DNA from: Opisthorchis felineus
Lineage: Eukaryota > Platyhelminthes > Trematoda > Opisthorchiida > Opisthorchiidae
Direction: 5' to 3'
DNA length: 64,000 nucleotides
Assembly (NCBI GenBank): GCA_004794785.1
Contig: SJOL01007286.1
Coordinates: 431,807-495,806 of the forward strand
Shown here: positions 14,638 through 29,024 of the stretch, one piece after another
Layout of the letters: the number at the start of each line of letters is the position of its first letter
Position numbering within the stretch: the stretch's first letter is position 1
Notes under the pieces: generated by a model
The model's input: the letters and a program-made list of their open reading frames with translations, nothing else
What the model was told of the DNA's origin: nothing
Database searches by the model: none
Position numbers and translations under genes: made by a program

Positions 14638-14877
14638 CAACCCATGTGCACTACAGGACAGACAAACCGAATAATTTTACCCACCGCTTTGATGGTTAGC
14701 CGGTGGACAAATTTTCTGTATGTATTGGTGGGTGCAAAATTTTCCATGACAAATAAGGTATTCATAAGGTACAGAAATAATTGTTGGTGCTTTGGTGGCG
14801 CAGGACACGGAAATTGCGACAGTCAATGTGTGCGCACGCCTGAATTAATTAGCGAACAATACTGCGCAACCTACAGA
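14638..14877 (+). CDS. Possible internal exon with WSC-like cysteine pattern
   Basis: The frame is open over 240 bases (80 codons), between a good acceptor (TCAATTTCTTCAG ending 14637) and a good donor (GTGAGA from 14878), phase 0 at both ends. Cysteines fall at residues 4, 49, 51, 60, 64 and 76. The spacing, one C, then C-x-C, C-x3-C and C, resembles the extracellular WSC carbohydrate-binding-type domain (about 80-90 residues, eight cysteines), as does RIILP after the first C and the aromatic/Gly/Phe stretch before C-W-C. The second cysteine pair, expected as C-x3-C, is replaced by W23 and L27. That could mean decay, divergence or a false match. WSC domains occur in polycystin-1, Kremen and xylosyltransferase; which protein this would be is unknown. 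The frame closes 21 codons after the donor. Confidence 0.35.
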
Positions 14878-17740
14878 GTGAGAGCTATACCCGACGCACG
14901 ATGCAACTGCTCACTAAAAGGGACGATAGACGTGACATGATGGTCGAATGGGCAAAGCTGTGGCAAATTACATGTGGACAACCGCCATAGATGTCTTAGC
15001 TGAGATAGCAACCATCGGGTAGGCGGAAGTTCGGTGTTTACTACCTATAAATATCGCCCCCCATTTGTACCCTACCTATCCTCGTACGTGCAATTTGACT
15101 TCACGTTTTGGGTTTGTGTTAATCTTAAATTTATTTTTGGAACCTGGTAGTGGTTGTCCTTAACATCTGATGAAAAAATGATTCGTGCAAAAAACCCTGG
15201 TCGTCATAAACACAGCCTTTGTTCCTTTTTTCGGTCGCAAACCATCCTGCGTTATTACTAGTATCTCTACGACGAATTTAAAAAGAGCATTTAGGTACAA
15301 TTATGCTTCCACTACTGGTATCAATATTTAGTTTTGTAATAGTGGATTAAGGTATTTTATCAGACGTATTGTGAGGATGCATAGAGCAAGAGTGGTTAGT
15401 TTTTCAGCCACTATGGGTTTTCGAACCAACAATCAGATAAACGGAGCTGCACTTGAAATACAGCAAGCTGTTTGGATAGCATGATAGAACCATTGCAAAG
15501 GGGAGAAACAAAAAAATTCAACGTATTCTGTTATTTTGCATTGTTTTCGACTTCAGTGCGTTTCCGGTTAAGCCAGTTTTCAAGATGTCAAAATATTGTT
15601 CCTTGTTTTTAGTACGATAAGGCCGAGCGAAATGTGGTGACAGTCGAGTACCAGTTGTGCCCCATTTGGCATTCAACAAGCAGGCTAGCACCTGAAGTTC
15701 AATTATCCCTTCCTGTTATATGAATAATGCCGTTTTCGAACTTATTTGTACAGTGATCCGGTGTGAATGGGGGACACAAATGAGAGGTGATTGAGTAGCC
15801 AGTTGGTTCAGGCAGTATTCGTCTGAATCCCCTATTTACTACAAAAGAAAACTCTAACAACTTAAACGTACTGTGTTTACTAATTAGTGTTAAATTATCC
15901 CGACAGGGATAAATGCGGGCACTAGACCAACTGATGGGTGCACAACAAAGATTAACTGATAACGGGCCGTCGGCCAATTGCGGTTATTTTTAGCGCACTA
16001 TATGCAATGAATTTTTCGTCAAGCGAATTCGCTTCTGCATGTCACTGAATACACACTTATTTTCCACCCATTAGATGCATTCACTTTAAATGAATTACAT
16101 GGTTTACGAGAATGCATTCTACAGGAAAGTTGAGCGCTTTATAGGGAAATTGCGTCGCAGTTCAGTCGTGTGTTTGTTCTGCTCGGACTCCGTTGCAGTG
16201 GCTAAGAAGTGTACGCGCGGTTCTTATATGATTATAGCTAAATCCAGAGTGTAAATTCAGTAGAAACCTAACTGTTTCTTGACTGTCTGTTTCCACGAAT
16301 TCACAAAAGCAGTACCCACGCCCAGCGAAGAGATGAACCGCATGGAACAATAGTCGCGTTCAAAGGCTTAAAATACAACTTTTCCAGCATTCTACACTGA
16401 GCAGTGAAAAGTGGTCCATTTGGGACCGGGAAAAGATGGCTTGGTTCATGAACACTTTTGTTTTTCTCTGTTTACTTTTCACAACCACATATGCTCTTGG
16501 CCTGCATCACCAGCCGTACCCCCTCTGAAAGATACTATCAGGAAGAAATAATAAGCCTGTTTAGTATCCATATAAGAGTTTCGCATCAGTTGCGAGTAAG
16601 TGTGAGATCCCACGTAACAAGAACCACTTTCGTGTGGGTTCAACTTAATACTTGGCGTATAAACCGGCGTGGGGAAGTAATCTAAAAGAAACAGAGGTCT
16701 GAGTTGCAGCGTCATGGATTTAGGCCAAACTTGCGTGCAGCTTAATTCTGAACATTGTGGCAATATTACAGAAAGCATATCGACATTCACCCATTTTAGT
16801 ACGTATCCCTACATTAAACTTAGAATGATGCAGTCTGCAGTCTCAGTACGGATGATAATGCTGCATCACGCACCAAAGTCTTAAAATTTCGTTCAGAACA
16901 TTAGACTGGATCAGGTTTCAGCCCCGCTTTGGTCAGTCAGCCAAAGTATCAGCATCCCTTTCATTCACAAACCAATGATTACAATGTCGATAAGAAAAGA
17001 ACACTACAACTGCAGCTTTAGGGTTAGAAATTACCTAACTGCGTTGAAACACAAACAGCGGATATTATCATGTTCATACTTCGCGAATATCACTGGAAGT
17101 TCCCATGACTAACGCAAGACAACAGAAATTACATCCAATGTGTCCTCCCTCTGTTCCCAGAAAAAAAGATGCATCAACACTAAGTGAGAGTTCCCAGGCT
17201 TGTTAAAAAAATTTCGTCTACAGTGTTTCACACTGCATTAATCAAACAATAAAAACGACCTTACCTTCTGTGACTCCAACTAACTTTCCTTACTCGTTTA
17301 TCGGCGCTGTTCTAAGCGGTCGTTCTATAGACCACCGTTGACCATTTGTACGGGTTGGCGTCATCAGGTGATAGTTTTATGCCTTTGTTCTGGTAGAACT
17401 AACAGAAGTAAAAATCATCTGTAATCGTTGCTAGCAGCATATGTCCAGAGAGTTTGTGAGTAGTTGCGGGATCACCAGATTTTGTATCTACGTCGCTCCC
17501 GTTTTAACAGTGTTCATCCTGACACGAAGGGGAGATTGCATATCAGCTAGCCTTATAGTGCTTCAGATAATCTAAAAAACAAAACTTCAGAACCCAGGGT
17601 AATTTGTGGCATGGCTCACCAGTAGATTGCAGGTGTGTCTTTTCAAAATTAAAACAAACATCGAAGCCAAATCTCCCGTTTTGTTTCTGTATTATAAAAA
17701 CACACACATGCGCACACAGGCAAATTAATCAAGTCTGAGT

Positions 17741-17830
17741 CTGGCGTGAGAGGGGCTTGCTTCTAAACTCATTTTGTTGAGCACCTGTCCGGTGAGTGAA
17801 AGTTTGCTGGTTCAAGTCTCTTGGTGCAGA
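17741..17830 (+). mobile_element. tRNA-like SINE fragment
   Basis: GCTGGTTCAAGTCTCTTGG contains a good B box (17809-17820). It is preceded by GTCCGGTGAGTGAAAG, which resembles the anticodon/variable region of the other tRNA-like repeats here. The A-box side is weak. Confidence 0.4.
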
Positions 17831-18179
17831 CTTGTGTAATGGCATCATGGACTCTCAAGATTGATCGTATATTGTACTGGGCTACGTCAAGCGGGGTAGA
17901 TGCAATTTAAGTATTTGGACGATGTTAACGCGTGGTTTACTGTGGGCCTCTAACATGATGCTGGCAAGCAACATCTGCCTCCTGTCTTGGCGCAATTATC
18001 CTGGTTCGTCCAGATCAAAATGAGGAGGCAGTGGACTAGAGTTACACTCATTTATTCAGCACATTGGCAGTACATCTCTGATGTCCCCGACTCAAAGCCG
18101 GCGAGGCCAAATTACGAACCAACAAAGAGTCCTGAGAAAAACACTTCGAGTCCGGTGCTTCTCACCGTGATGTGAGTGG

Positions 18180-21100
18180 GACAGAAAAATTTCTTCTGGA
18201 CAAACAAAGGACTACTAGGGCAAGAGAACTGTGGATATAAAAGCTAAATTAGGAAAACCGTCATCAACTAATAGTTTTTGCACGCAAAATTGATACTGAC
18301 AGTTGGAAACGGTTTCAGGGGATGGTCCGTTTGTCTACAAATAGCAAAATTACAGACAAAACGGATCGACCAGATAATGTTTTTTGGTTGTGAAATTAAC
18401 TAAGCACGACGTTTATTAAATATACCTATCCGCTCCCAGTCAATTTACCAGAGCTACAACTGCACAATGTGGCAAGCAATTATTTACACGTCATTTGGTG
18501 TTTCGGAGTGGCTTATGCTCAAGAAGACCGAGTCCCCTTTGAAGCAACTCCTTTCAGTCTTATTCATCCCAGAGACAGCGTTTAACCGTCACCCGAAGCT
18601 TAGCTAGTCCTGTATAGAGTAATACCTTTGCTTATCAACAAGAACAAAAACTGGATGTATTAGGTATGTATTTTGCCGGTCTTGTTCGGTTGGGTCGTGA
18701 CGCCTACCAACGGTGACCAGATTTAATGTTTCTTCGTGCACTCCGTGAAATTTTAGGTTTCGCTCTACACATGTCACAGGTTGCTAGAAGGTGACCTAAA
18801 GCTTTTGGTACGGAACCGGTGTTTTTGCCCGCTTTGATGCGCCGGAGTAATGTAGACTGTACATATGACGATTTTCGAATGAACAGACTAAAACAACGCA
18901 ACGGCGAAGATCAGAAGCTTGGACGCTGGCTACTATCAACTGTGTATGAACAACAGCACCAAAAAGGGAGGCGGTTTGCGAGAGAATGCACCGTCCTGAA
19001 CGCTATTTAGCCGTGGAATCCAAACATTGTCCAACCGAGTCAAATGAAGCAGGCATTATTCCAGGTCAAAAACATGTGACAGTCAACGCGTCCGGGAGTG
19101 TAAATAAACAAGGTTGTGTACATACCCCGAGCTGTCTATCTCGTTGCCCAAACTAACAAGATGTCCGGTAATGAAAAACTTCCTTCCTTCCAAACATAGA
19201 GTTCTAGTTGTAGATTAGCTCAGAAGATATAAGACAGTAGGTTCAGCAGAACTTTCAGTTACCTACATTGAGACTTCAGAGCAAACTAATTATTGTTCGC
19301 AGTTTGAAGTACACGGTATTTCCGGAGGTATTCTATCCCCGTGTAAGCAATTTCATTTGTTGATTTTACTAGAAGCCTGGATTATTTCATGCAACTGATC
19401 TAAGCATAGTATTGTGTCTACCTTGGTGTGCGTGAACCAGGCGGGCAGTGTAAATATTCTTTTCTCAAGTATAAAGCCCGAACTTCCGATATTAATCCGT
19501 ATGTTTGTTGAGCCGTTTGCTGTGTCACAAAAGGCCTGTCGCAAAGTTATACACAATTGTCATCGTTTGTCATTTTTGTCAGGATTTCTGACTGGATATG
19601 AGGGCTTCAAAATCGAAGTGCTCCAAAACCCTGCGCAACTCGTCACTTGGCCTTTAAACAGAAGCATTGGTTTTTATGGAAAAGAAAGTGGTGAAAAAAA
19701 TACCGAACCAACCCTTCCATGGTTACCACCCACTTAGGTCGCAAAAGTAAGGTTTCTTTCAACAGAAATCCAAGTAAACACAATCGTGATAAAAAGGTAC
19801 TGAGTAGACTGTGCAGTGTAACATTTACATTTCGTTGTGAGTAAAGTAAACCTATTCTGAAAAGCCGAGCAACGATTCAGCGTTAGATCAGATGACGTGA
19901 ATTGTGCGTCTAAATCACATGGCTCCGTGTTCCTTATATGTACAGGGTTGAAATGAGACTGAAATGTCGAGTTTAAATTTTCATCCGTAATGTTCCGGAA
20001 ACGAGTATTCTTGGAGCTCTTTGACGTGAATTTTTTTCGATGAGTCCAAACCAGAATTAACCGATGGATATCTTTCTATTTCTAAGCGTGGGTTATGTCC
20101 GTCTAAAAGCATGCCAGTTTTGAGGAAGACGTTGAAGCTTCCGCATCTTGTATTTTCTTTTCCTTCTCGAGAATTTTTGATCTTCTGCCTCTTTCACGAG
20201 AAGTTTTACATCACGTTCGCGCTAATAATCAAAGAAAGAACATTTAATGTAAAGTTGATCGTATAACTGTAATGTATATATCGTCATTTTTGGGCATTTA
20301 AAATTACAAAAAATGCAGTTGTAATCAGTTAGTTTTTATCTATTCCGCAGCTGTTCCAAAGTTTCGTGGTGTTGACTTTCAAACACCTTACTAACTTTAA
20401 AAATCGCCTTGTCAGATAAACAACTTCCCAAGCCTAAACAGTTGAGTAAAACAAGTGTACATGTGGACAAACGGTTGAACGCCGGCTTTAATCGTTTGGA
20501 TTAAATCTAAAGGATTGGTGCATAAAAACTTATCTAGTCATTTGAGTTATCCTAGTCAAGCTTAGCTTAAGCCTCGCTGGTTTTGAAGGAAAATCAATAC
20601 ATCCTTGTTAGAATGAATGGGCTTCCGCGCATTCAGATTCTTTCTGAAAATTATGCTTTATTGCAACACAAGTTCAGCGCGCTGAGTAAAAGTCAGTAAC
20701 TAACTTATGCAAAAATACAAAGCAGTGGAGTGACAAAGAAGCTTCTGGCAACGGTGTCACGAGCTGATATTTTAGGCGATCTATCTTTTACTACACAAGA
20801 AGAGTTGTGGTATCCTCTTAAACTGTGGGTGTGAGTAATCTGATTAGATCCAGATTAACCGTTTCCAGCAGCCTACAGGATTTTTTTTGACGTATTTTGA
20901 AATTTGCACCAAACCCTTTCCAGTTATAAGGCAGGATTTAAACGAGTGCCTCAAAACAACTTACACTTAAACTAATGATGTAGTTTTGCGCGTAACCTAA
21001 TAAAAGAGTGCATCATTAGCTGACATTAAAAGTGGTGGGTGCTCCAAGATTCCGACTGTCTCATCCAGAGATCTATTAGCTACGCGCAAGCTCCCAGATG

Positions 21101-24100
21101 TCTGTTCAAAAGGCGGTCATGTCGCCTTTCGAATAACTTGACTTTTGTACCTATGCTAAGCTTTCTAGTAATGGACACACTTTTCTTTGAGGTGTGTGAT
21201 GTGCAACAACGACTAAGCTGGCCGTGAACAGGTAGACAAATCAAATGGCGTCGAATTTAGAAATTTGGCTGGAAGCAATAGAGTGTTTATAATGGTGCTT
21301 ATTATGGGGGCCAAATGCAATCACATTCTCATCACGGAGCATATCCTGCTCTGCAATAAACAATAAAATGGGACAGCCTTGCCAAACACGAAACAGGTGT
21401 CAAATAATAGGAAGCCAGATTTGTGAGACTGAGTAACACCGACGAATTGCATATCAGATTATAAAGAAGAACTGTGAACACAATTCGACTATCTTGTGCT
21501 CATGTCTACCGTGTCTGTCACCTTTCTTCCTAGTAACTTTGTAACTCTGTCAAACTTAAACAACAAATTTACGAATCTTGACATCTCAATCTACTAAGTA
21601 AGTTTTACGCATACTATGGCGCATATCTGATTCCTATAGTGCAGTTAGATATGAGAATAAAGCTCGCTCAACCCGTGGTGATCCATTTTATTGAGTCTTT
21701 TTGCACAACCCAGACGTACGCAATATACACAGTTGTGAGTTTTATTTCTGCCGTTTGATTTTGTTCCCCAGTTGTCCGCATCGTCCGATGTCAACTGCCG
21801 TAGACCAAATGAGCAGTTATCTGCAGACAAAATAATCATTAACCCATAAATGAGGAGCGACTCTGTTACTAGTCCCAGAGGTAGCATTTCAATAAAGGGC
21901 AGACAGAAGTCGAACATTTAAATGACAGACAAGGAATGATATAAAGGCAATGCAAAGTGCTGAAAACGATAAACCAGTTATGTTTTTGGTTTTTAGCTTC
22001 GTTCTTAATCACGTGGTTGGCCTGGAAACAAGACATTATATATTCTCCCTCATAACACATTTTCAGGTGTTGCTTTCATCAGTTCCATAATAGGATTACT
22101 CAAAAATATTTCCCAGAAGATACCCTATCTGTTCAATTTATGAATCAGTGGTTCCTGCCTGCGAAAGTGTTGGGTCATCCAACCGATGGCGATAACTTAT
22201 TTGCACTGAGAATACACATAAGCTTCATCAGATGCGCAAGAAAGGGTGATTTCGTTGGTTCGTCATGATTCAGTTTAGTTTTACCATTTATGATGTGTCT
22301 AACCTGAATAAGGATAGAGAATGTTGAATTATATGTCGCTTTCCATTTCATTACAGAATACTTGGCAAGAGTCACATATGTCATGTAAGTAACCTAGGCA
22401 GATATTCTGTCAAAGTTTTCTTTACATTGTTCTCCTATTTGCCCGTAAGTTGGGTAGCCAATAAAGACTACGGCTAGCGTTTGTAAGTACGCTCACCAAA
22501 AGGACTCAAATGATCTGCGACAATAGAATTTAACCCATCGTTAACGAACATTCTAAGTTTAACCCATGCACCAAATCTGCAGGGAAACCGTCACCAAGTT
22601 TCTCCCGATTAATGTAGAAAATAGGGCTTGTGCTCGAAAATATCGTTTTAATGGCAGAGGCAACTGAGGTACAAAGCAGATTACCCTTATTGGCATCTCT
22701 CATCAACAAATATGATTGCAAATCTCAGTTGATCTTGGAAAATGGGAACTATCATTATGGGGCCTACACTTAGTTGAACTGTACAACAAATATTTTGAAT
22801 CGGTACAACTCATGCAGATCATATATAAGTGAATTCTGCACAATGTTGAACCCGTGGTAAATTGCGTTACTTCAGAATTACTCTATGTTAGTACATTGAG
22901 ATAACATTCAATCATATTTGCTCATTAGCAAAAATCACTTATAGGGGTTGAAAACTTTACTAAGTCTTGGATTGATGGGATACTTAAGGCATTGTAAAGG
23001 CGACGGGAATAAAAAAAAACCATGGCTGTCTGATGAAGAACACAACCAGGATAAACAACCAAGGTATTTCAAACAAAAAAGTTGCGTTGCATTGACATTA
23101 GAGTGGACAAAAATGACTATTTATTTTGTGTAAAAAACTACTGTCCCCCTTCTAAGGAGTAATAACTGCTAAAAAACTTTAGAGTCCGTAATATCTAGTA
23201 ACAATTACCATGTTAATAAGATACCTCCGTGTGTATTTGTTACATCACCTTCTACATAGAACATTAATCTAAACCGTCTACACAAGAGTAACATATCCGC
23301 GGCGAAATAACCCAAGCTTCTTAATTTTGTATTCAAGTTTTATTACCGGTAAAGTATTTTGCTTGAAGCGAAGTCTGAACCGCGAGACAAGATAGATTAC
23401 ATCAATTTCATGCCAGGTAGTTTAGTAGAATCTCCAATACCCATAATCTAACCACACTTCCTACACGATCGGGGCACGAAATGCAACAAATGACGGCAAC
23501 CAGTATCATCACTCAGTACTCTTCAACAAAGGAAAGCTTTGTGGTGGACCAGTGTCTCTCTGAGTGACTGTCTGGTCGCACCAGAGGCGGATAAATAAAG
23601 TCTAAATATATGCCTTATGTATGCATCTGAAAGGACAGTAATCAATAGGCAATCCTTTTTTCGAAAACTGATGAGACTTTCCACGCCAACATGAGTGGTT
23701 GCTTCAACCAGCTAAACAAATTTACGACCGAAGTGACCGTCGTTTTTGCGGGATATTGTAGCATCCTTGTTAAAAGCTTGATAATATTTGCCCGATCCAG
23801 AGTGAGAAAAAGAACGTGACGCTAAGGTGTGCCTTGTCTAAGAGTAAAGAAGCCGACTGACGACCCCAAACGTGTTTGTTGTATGCTTGTCTATCCTCTC
23901 AAAATGGATCAGAAAATTTTTTTCTGCCATAAGAATGCCCTTTCCAGTTGATTTCGATTTTGCGTTAACTCATTGCTGGAGTACTGTACCACCAGTAGAT
24001 AGCGTATCGTTATTTGGTGAATAAGGTGTCCGTTTTTTCAGTTGCCTCCATAAATCGTAGACCATAAGTAATATAGTCTGAGTGTTAGAAAATTACTGAA

Positions 24101-27100
24101 AGTTTTTACCCGCCAATTTGAAATTTGGCGGAGAGTTTGGCTACACAAAGCATGTTCCCTCTGGTTTGTGGTCAGTAAACGAACTCTAGTTTTAGCTAAG
24201 CACCTTTTTTCTTCTATCGAACGAAAAAGGCTTTTTTGGGCGCAATGCTACGTACGCAGTTACTGAAAACACTTCGACGGCAGCCAACCAGTTCTGCCCT
24301 CACCAGTTTCCATCAAGCTCATTTTGTGCTTATGCACCAAGTTGCATATAACTTCTATGCGTTTTGCCTACTGTTTTACCCTGTCATTCCTCACAACTAC
24401 CACATTTTCGCAGATGCTTATTCAACCGAACCTATCCTTCTGTGTTCGGGCATATGATTGTTTGGGGAAGACTACAGAATCTACCCAATTTACATCTATA
24501 TCAACTTCTATCTCTGCTAATCAAAACGCCCCATAATGTCACTGGCCCCAATAAATTAAACCGGTATGTCCCTAGGAGTAGAATGCTCGTAGAATGAAGT
24601 TCGTGAAAGAGCGGTCCAATGTTTGAGCTTCCCTGAAGTGACCACACACTTTCTTTTGCAAGGCACCAAAGTCCAAACATATGCTAAATTGAAATCAACT
24701 TTATGGGACCTAAAATAGCAAGGCATAATATGACAACTCGTGGCTGCGTTCACTAAGCTACCCGATTATTATTATTCCACCAGAGTCATCCATACTTCAA
24801 CAATCGTGTCAGTATCGAACTTCTGCTTGTTGAGTGAAACATCAGCCTGTGCGAAGAAAAGAGTGATTTGAAAATTCTTTGTTTGTAAAAACCGTGAAAC
24901 AAAAGCAATTTCGACATCAGGAAAGCAGTAAATGTAACTCCTGAAATTCTTCAGCATACTCCAATGCGTTGAATTTTTCTAGTGCATTGATCAGCCAAGT
25001 TAGTTTGAAAAATCGATGCACTGGTACTCTTAATGTATCTGATCGGATTATACTCAGTCAGTGAATAAAAAACTGCGTTGCCCTGAAGGAAATTCATCCA
25101 CATTAGCATCGCGTTAGGTATTTCATTTCTCCTGCCCTGTGGATAGTTGCGGACATTTAGCTCTGCTTAAACCTAAAGGACCGGAAAAGCCCATTCATCG
25201 GAACTAGGACCAACGACTCTCTTAATAAACCGGTGCACAGGAGCGTTGTTTGTTGAAGTGATTATTACACAAATGCCGGCAAACGTCTGTCAAACATCAG
25301 GGATTTGCCACCTACCGGAAACAGAGTAGATGAAGAGGGGTAGGAAGACTGACTGAAATGTTGGGTATTTATGTGCTGCCACGCCCACACAAGACAGAAC
25401 CGGCCTTGATATTCCGAATGACTTTCTCACAGTTTCTACCGGTCATGCCATTAGTGTGAAGTAAATACAATGACATAGGACATACACTAATTCCACCAAT
25501 GTCAAAATTTTAGGCAGAAAGTTGGTTATCCCTCGTGTTTGAGAGGGATGCCCCGGATCGCGTGCGATGCGACTATTCCGTGCACTCATTTTCCCAACGC
25601 GATAAACTTAAACCAAATCATGGATTTATGCGCAATCAGAATCATTCACTACGGATATGTAAAAATCGGCTCAACATTCACTCGGTATTTAGTTAGCTGA
25701 CAATAACTTTGTATGGTCCTTGATCTTATTAGTGGACAGTGCACTAATTCATTCACCGGAAGACAAAAAAGATAAAAAAAGACAGATGTGTGGGGTCAAG
25801 ATAAAATCTCGGAATGATGCCGAGTGAACCGTAAATAATAGACTACAAATGTCACCGTCAGTAGTGATCAAGTGGTTTGTTAATTAGCTATTTCCTCTTT
25901 GTATAAAATGAAACTTGTGATAAACTGACTAAACTTGCAGTCCGCCACGATAAGAGAAAAAACTGGGAGCTACCACCTTTGCATATTTTTGCCGGCAGCA
26001 TCTTCGCTAACCAATTCATTGCTATGATCATTCAGAACACAAGGACCTCACCGCCGTACTGTCTTGTGTTTTGTTAATAAAATCCCGTAATGATGGGGTC
26101 TCTGACAGTAAATTCAACATATCGCTCGTTGCTGAAGTTGTCTAAACATTGCGCTACGCTGCGGTTGCAGTTACATGGTAAAATTTTTGCTTGACGACGA
26201 TGTCTAGCAAAATATAGAGTCAAGACTATCTGCCACTTATCAGTGCACATTCAATAGATTTTTGCTGAGGTTTACTAGATGATGCTAAATGCGCATACTT
26301 TTTTCGTTGAATGATCCCGGCATACCTGCCAATGGTTTAGCAGGCTATGTAAGGACGACGTTCTACTCGAAACTACTACTCTACCACTATTACTACTAGT
26401 CTAAAAGTGCCACTTGTGTGTACAAGTAACTGAGTTGGGAAGCTTTTAATTTATGTTCATGCACGTGTTCGCAAAACACAAAAGTCAAGTATGAGCTCCA
26501 CTAGAGCTGACCGAATTTTTAAGGACTAGCCACAAATTTTATTTCTTTCAGATTGCTCGCAAAAATTTCACTCCAACTCCGTCACTTGGCGATTCCAAAA
26601 GAATGTGAACTATTTCGGGTTTATTCCCGGAAGCAGAATATTAATCCCGATTCAAACTGTTGTCAGATGCATGGAATATTACTATAAACAAGTTTTAAGA
26701 AACAGTACAATATATTTCAAGCTTTTCAGGTTTGGTCCATCTGACCTTTGAAAATGAAATTCAGGTCTAAAAAGTTGCATGCCATGAACCAACTGAGCCT
26801 CTCGTCAACACAACCGTTAACTGAAAAAATGTGTTTACCGACGCAAAGTTGCGAGTCCTTTTCCAACCAACCGTTAAAATACCTAGGACATCTGCCCACT
26901 GGCGAATAGTCATTGTCTTTTGTCTAGCTGATAGTCGACCGCCTTGAAGAACTAGATAATTACTAAGCAGTCAGGCTGGAATTTCATTCCATAGTTGAAG
27001 CAATATAGTCGCACCCCTAAAATTCCAGACAAGCAAGGCTTTCCCTCATTACTGAGGTTTATCTGGTGGATGTGGGATCCATAACACTCTGGTTGGCATA

Positions 27101-27170
27101 TCCTCACAGACTCCAGCTGCGCAAATTAGTTGGTGTGGCTCTGTGATAAAGAGCCTAAAACTGATAATCA
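18180..27170. other. No gene recognised
   Basis: A+T-rich with short ORFs only. A T-rich and A-rich texture with homopolymer runs, but no clear repeats, RNA genes or exon-like segments. The longest ORF (19414-19737, 107 codons) has no recognisable features. Confidence 0.6.
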
Positions 27171-27180
27171 AAAGGCCCAT

Positions 27181-27231
27181 CCAAGTTCACTTGATGAGCT
27201 TCAACAATAAGAAGAGGAATTGTGTGATTGG
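27181..27231 (+). ncRNA. Possible decayed hammerhead-like motif
   Basis: TTGATGAGCTTCAA resembles the TGATGAGCCTCAA of copy 1. A short stem II (CTT/AAG) and GAGG in place of the GAAA box follow. Flanking bases CCAAGTTCAC (27181-27190) can pair with GTGTGATTGG (from about 27222) at seven of ten positions plus one G.T, in the place stem I should occupy. The C of CTGATGA is T and A14 is G, so it would be inactive. Chance similarity is a real possibility. Confidence 0.3.
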
Positions 27232-28949
27232 GATTATTGGGATCCACTCATATTTCTCCTGATGGAAACTGACGTGTCTTTTGGTGGGAAGGCTGAAGAT
27301 GTCGTCCCAGAAACGGTAGTTTTTCGACAAAGGTTGAGGCAGTTTTCGCCACTCTATTTTCATCATTAAGCCTACTGCTTAATCAGTGACGTAATGCAGG
27401 ATAATTCTAAACAATGATGACAGCGTGGCGCATTGGACAGGAAGTTATTTCACATCCAATTTCTTGCCCTTCAGCTGATACAGTTCATCAGAACGATACA
27501 TCGATTACCGTCAAATCTAATTAGCTAAAAGGTGTACCCGAGGCTATGCCTAATTATAGTCTTTTTCATCTTCCACCTCAGGAAAACCAATCTGGTCCAA
27601 CTATGCCATTTGGGAAAGCAAATAAGATAAACCGCTTTGATTTACGAATACCGAGAATTAGTTGAAGGGGCAACATATGCCAAGATGCACGTGATTTCAA
27701 TCACACATTTGCATGCTTTAGAAAACAGTCATGTGTTTGTGGAAAGCGCGGAGTAAAAACAGAGAACGTCGGCGCGGAGATAACTGGGATGATTGCCCAC
27801 AGCAAAAGCGCAACATCAAACGTGCAATTAGGTAGGAATTAGTGTAACTAATTTTGGAAGACCTCTTCGTTCTGCGTAATCGGCAAGTAGGTGACTGGCA
27901 GCGGGGATCTGCCTCACGACAGAAATGGGTTTTAATCAAAATAATGAAGTAAAACTGATGACCAAAATGCGCATTTTTAGGCGGCCAAAATGGTGTCACT
28001 CACTGGGTGATGTGGAATAAAATTGCGTCCGTTCCTGACACTAAAACTTTCAGGGCCTCATAATTCTTCTGTAAAATTTTCAGGCAATGAAAATGTTTTG
28101 GAAGTTCAGAATATCACCATTCTACACTGATTTAACCAGTCCTCCAAAATTAGGACTCAGTCAGTCGTGGTATTTCATTCTCTTTTTATTCAGCAACGCG
28201 TTATTCTTCAGGGGCATTCTAAATAGTGGATTATCGCGTAGTAGATGAACGCCATATTGACTAGCTACCAACAGCCACTGAGCATTGGTCAACATGAGAG
28301 TAGATTCAACGTAGTGCGACTTCAATCGTGCAGTCCGTATCACCTATTATGTTGTTGTCTACTGATGACTGAGGTCGAAGGTCAATGTTCCTTGATGGGT
28401 TTTTCCTGTAGAAACAGTCGTTTCTATCGTGTAAGTAATGAGGTATTACTGCAGTCTCTTCTGCTTACTTCATCCTACAAGGTCATCTAGGCTAGAAAAA
28501 TGAGAAACACTAGACAGTTGTTTCCTCCTTAGGTATATTCAGCAGGCAGAAATTTTAATAGAAGTTTAACACAGTCCCACCCTGGACTGAATATCTGCTC
28601 AACAGCCAACATCCGCTAACCTGACATAGTATTCGTGGTTGAACAGGATGTCATGGTATTGGTTACTGTTTCATACTAAAACCCAGAGTATCGTAACTCG
28701 TTCCAGAAAACTTCCAAAATGCTTATCAACATAAAAAAGTAAAGTTCCATTCGTTGAGTGAACCGAATACCAGAAAAGTCTCGGCATCAATTTTACACTA
28801 CCTACACGGAACCTAAGAACAAAAAAGCCAATACAACAGCTTCACCATATTGGTGGACAAACTGGGCTTTTATATGCTAAGGTTGTGCAAACCATCTAAC
28901 TTCAACCAACTCTTACTTAATTGCAAGTTAGTTTGACATTAGCGACATA

Positions 28950-29024
28950 CACTCATTTGCATACCAATTTGGTTTTGGCGGAAGACTCACCTGGAACCCA
29001 GGTGAATCTCTAGTTTATGATGAG
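28950..29024 (+). repeat. Left arm of 75-bp inverted repeat, abutting hammerhead copy 1
   Basis: This arm matches the reverse complement of 29178-29252 over 75 bases with about ten mismatches by eye, starting CACTCATTTGCATACCAATT. It contains a hairpin, CACCTGG/CCAGGTG (about 28989-29005), extended outward by AGA..TCT pairing. Its last bases run into the TGATGA box of hammerhead copy 1. The arm is probably one unit of the same mobile repeat, inserted or recombined in opposite orientations. I do not recognise the family. Confidence 0.7.

Noticed and set aside
17695..17720. CA-rich stretch as a microsatellite
   Set aside because: Too short and interrupted to list.
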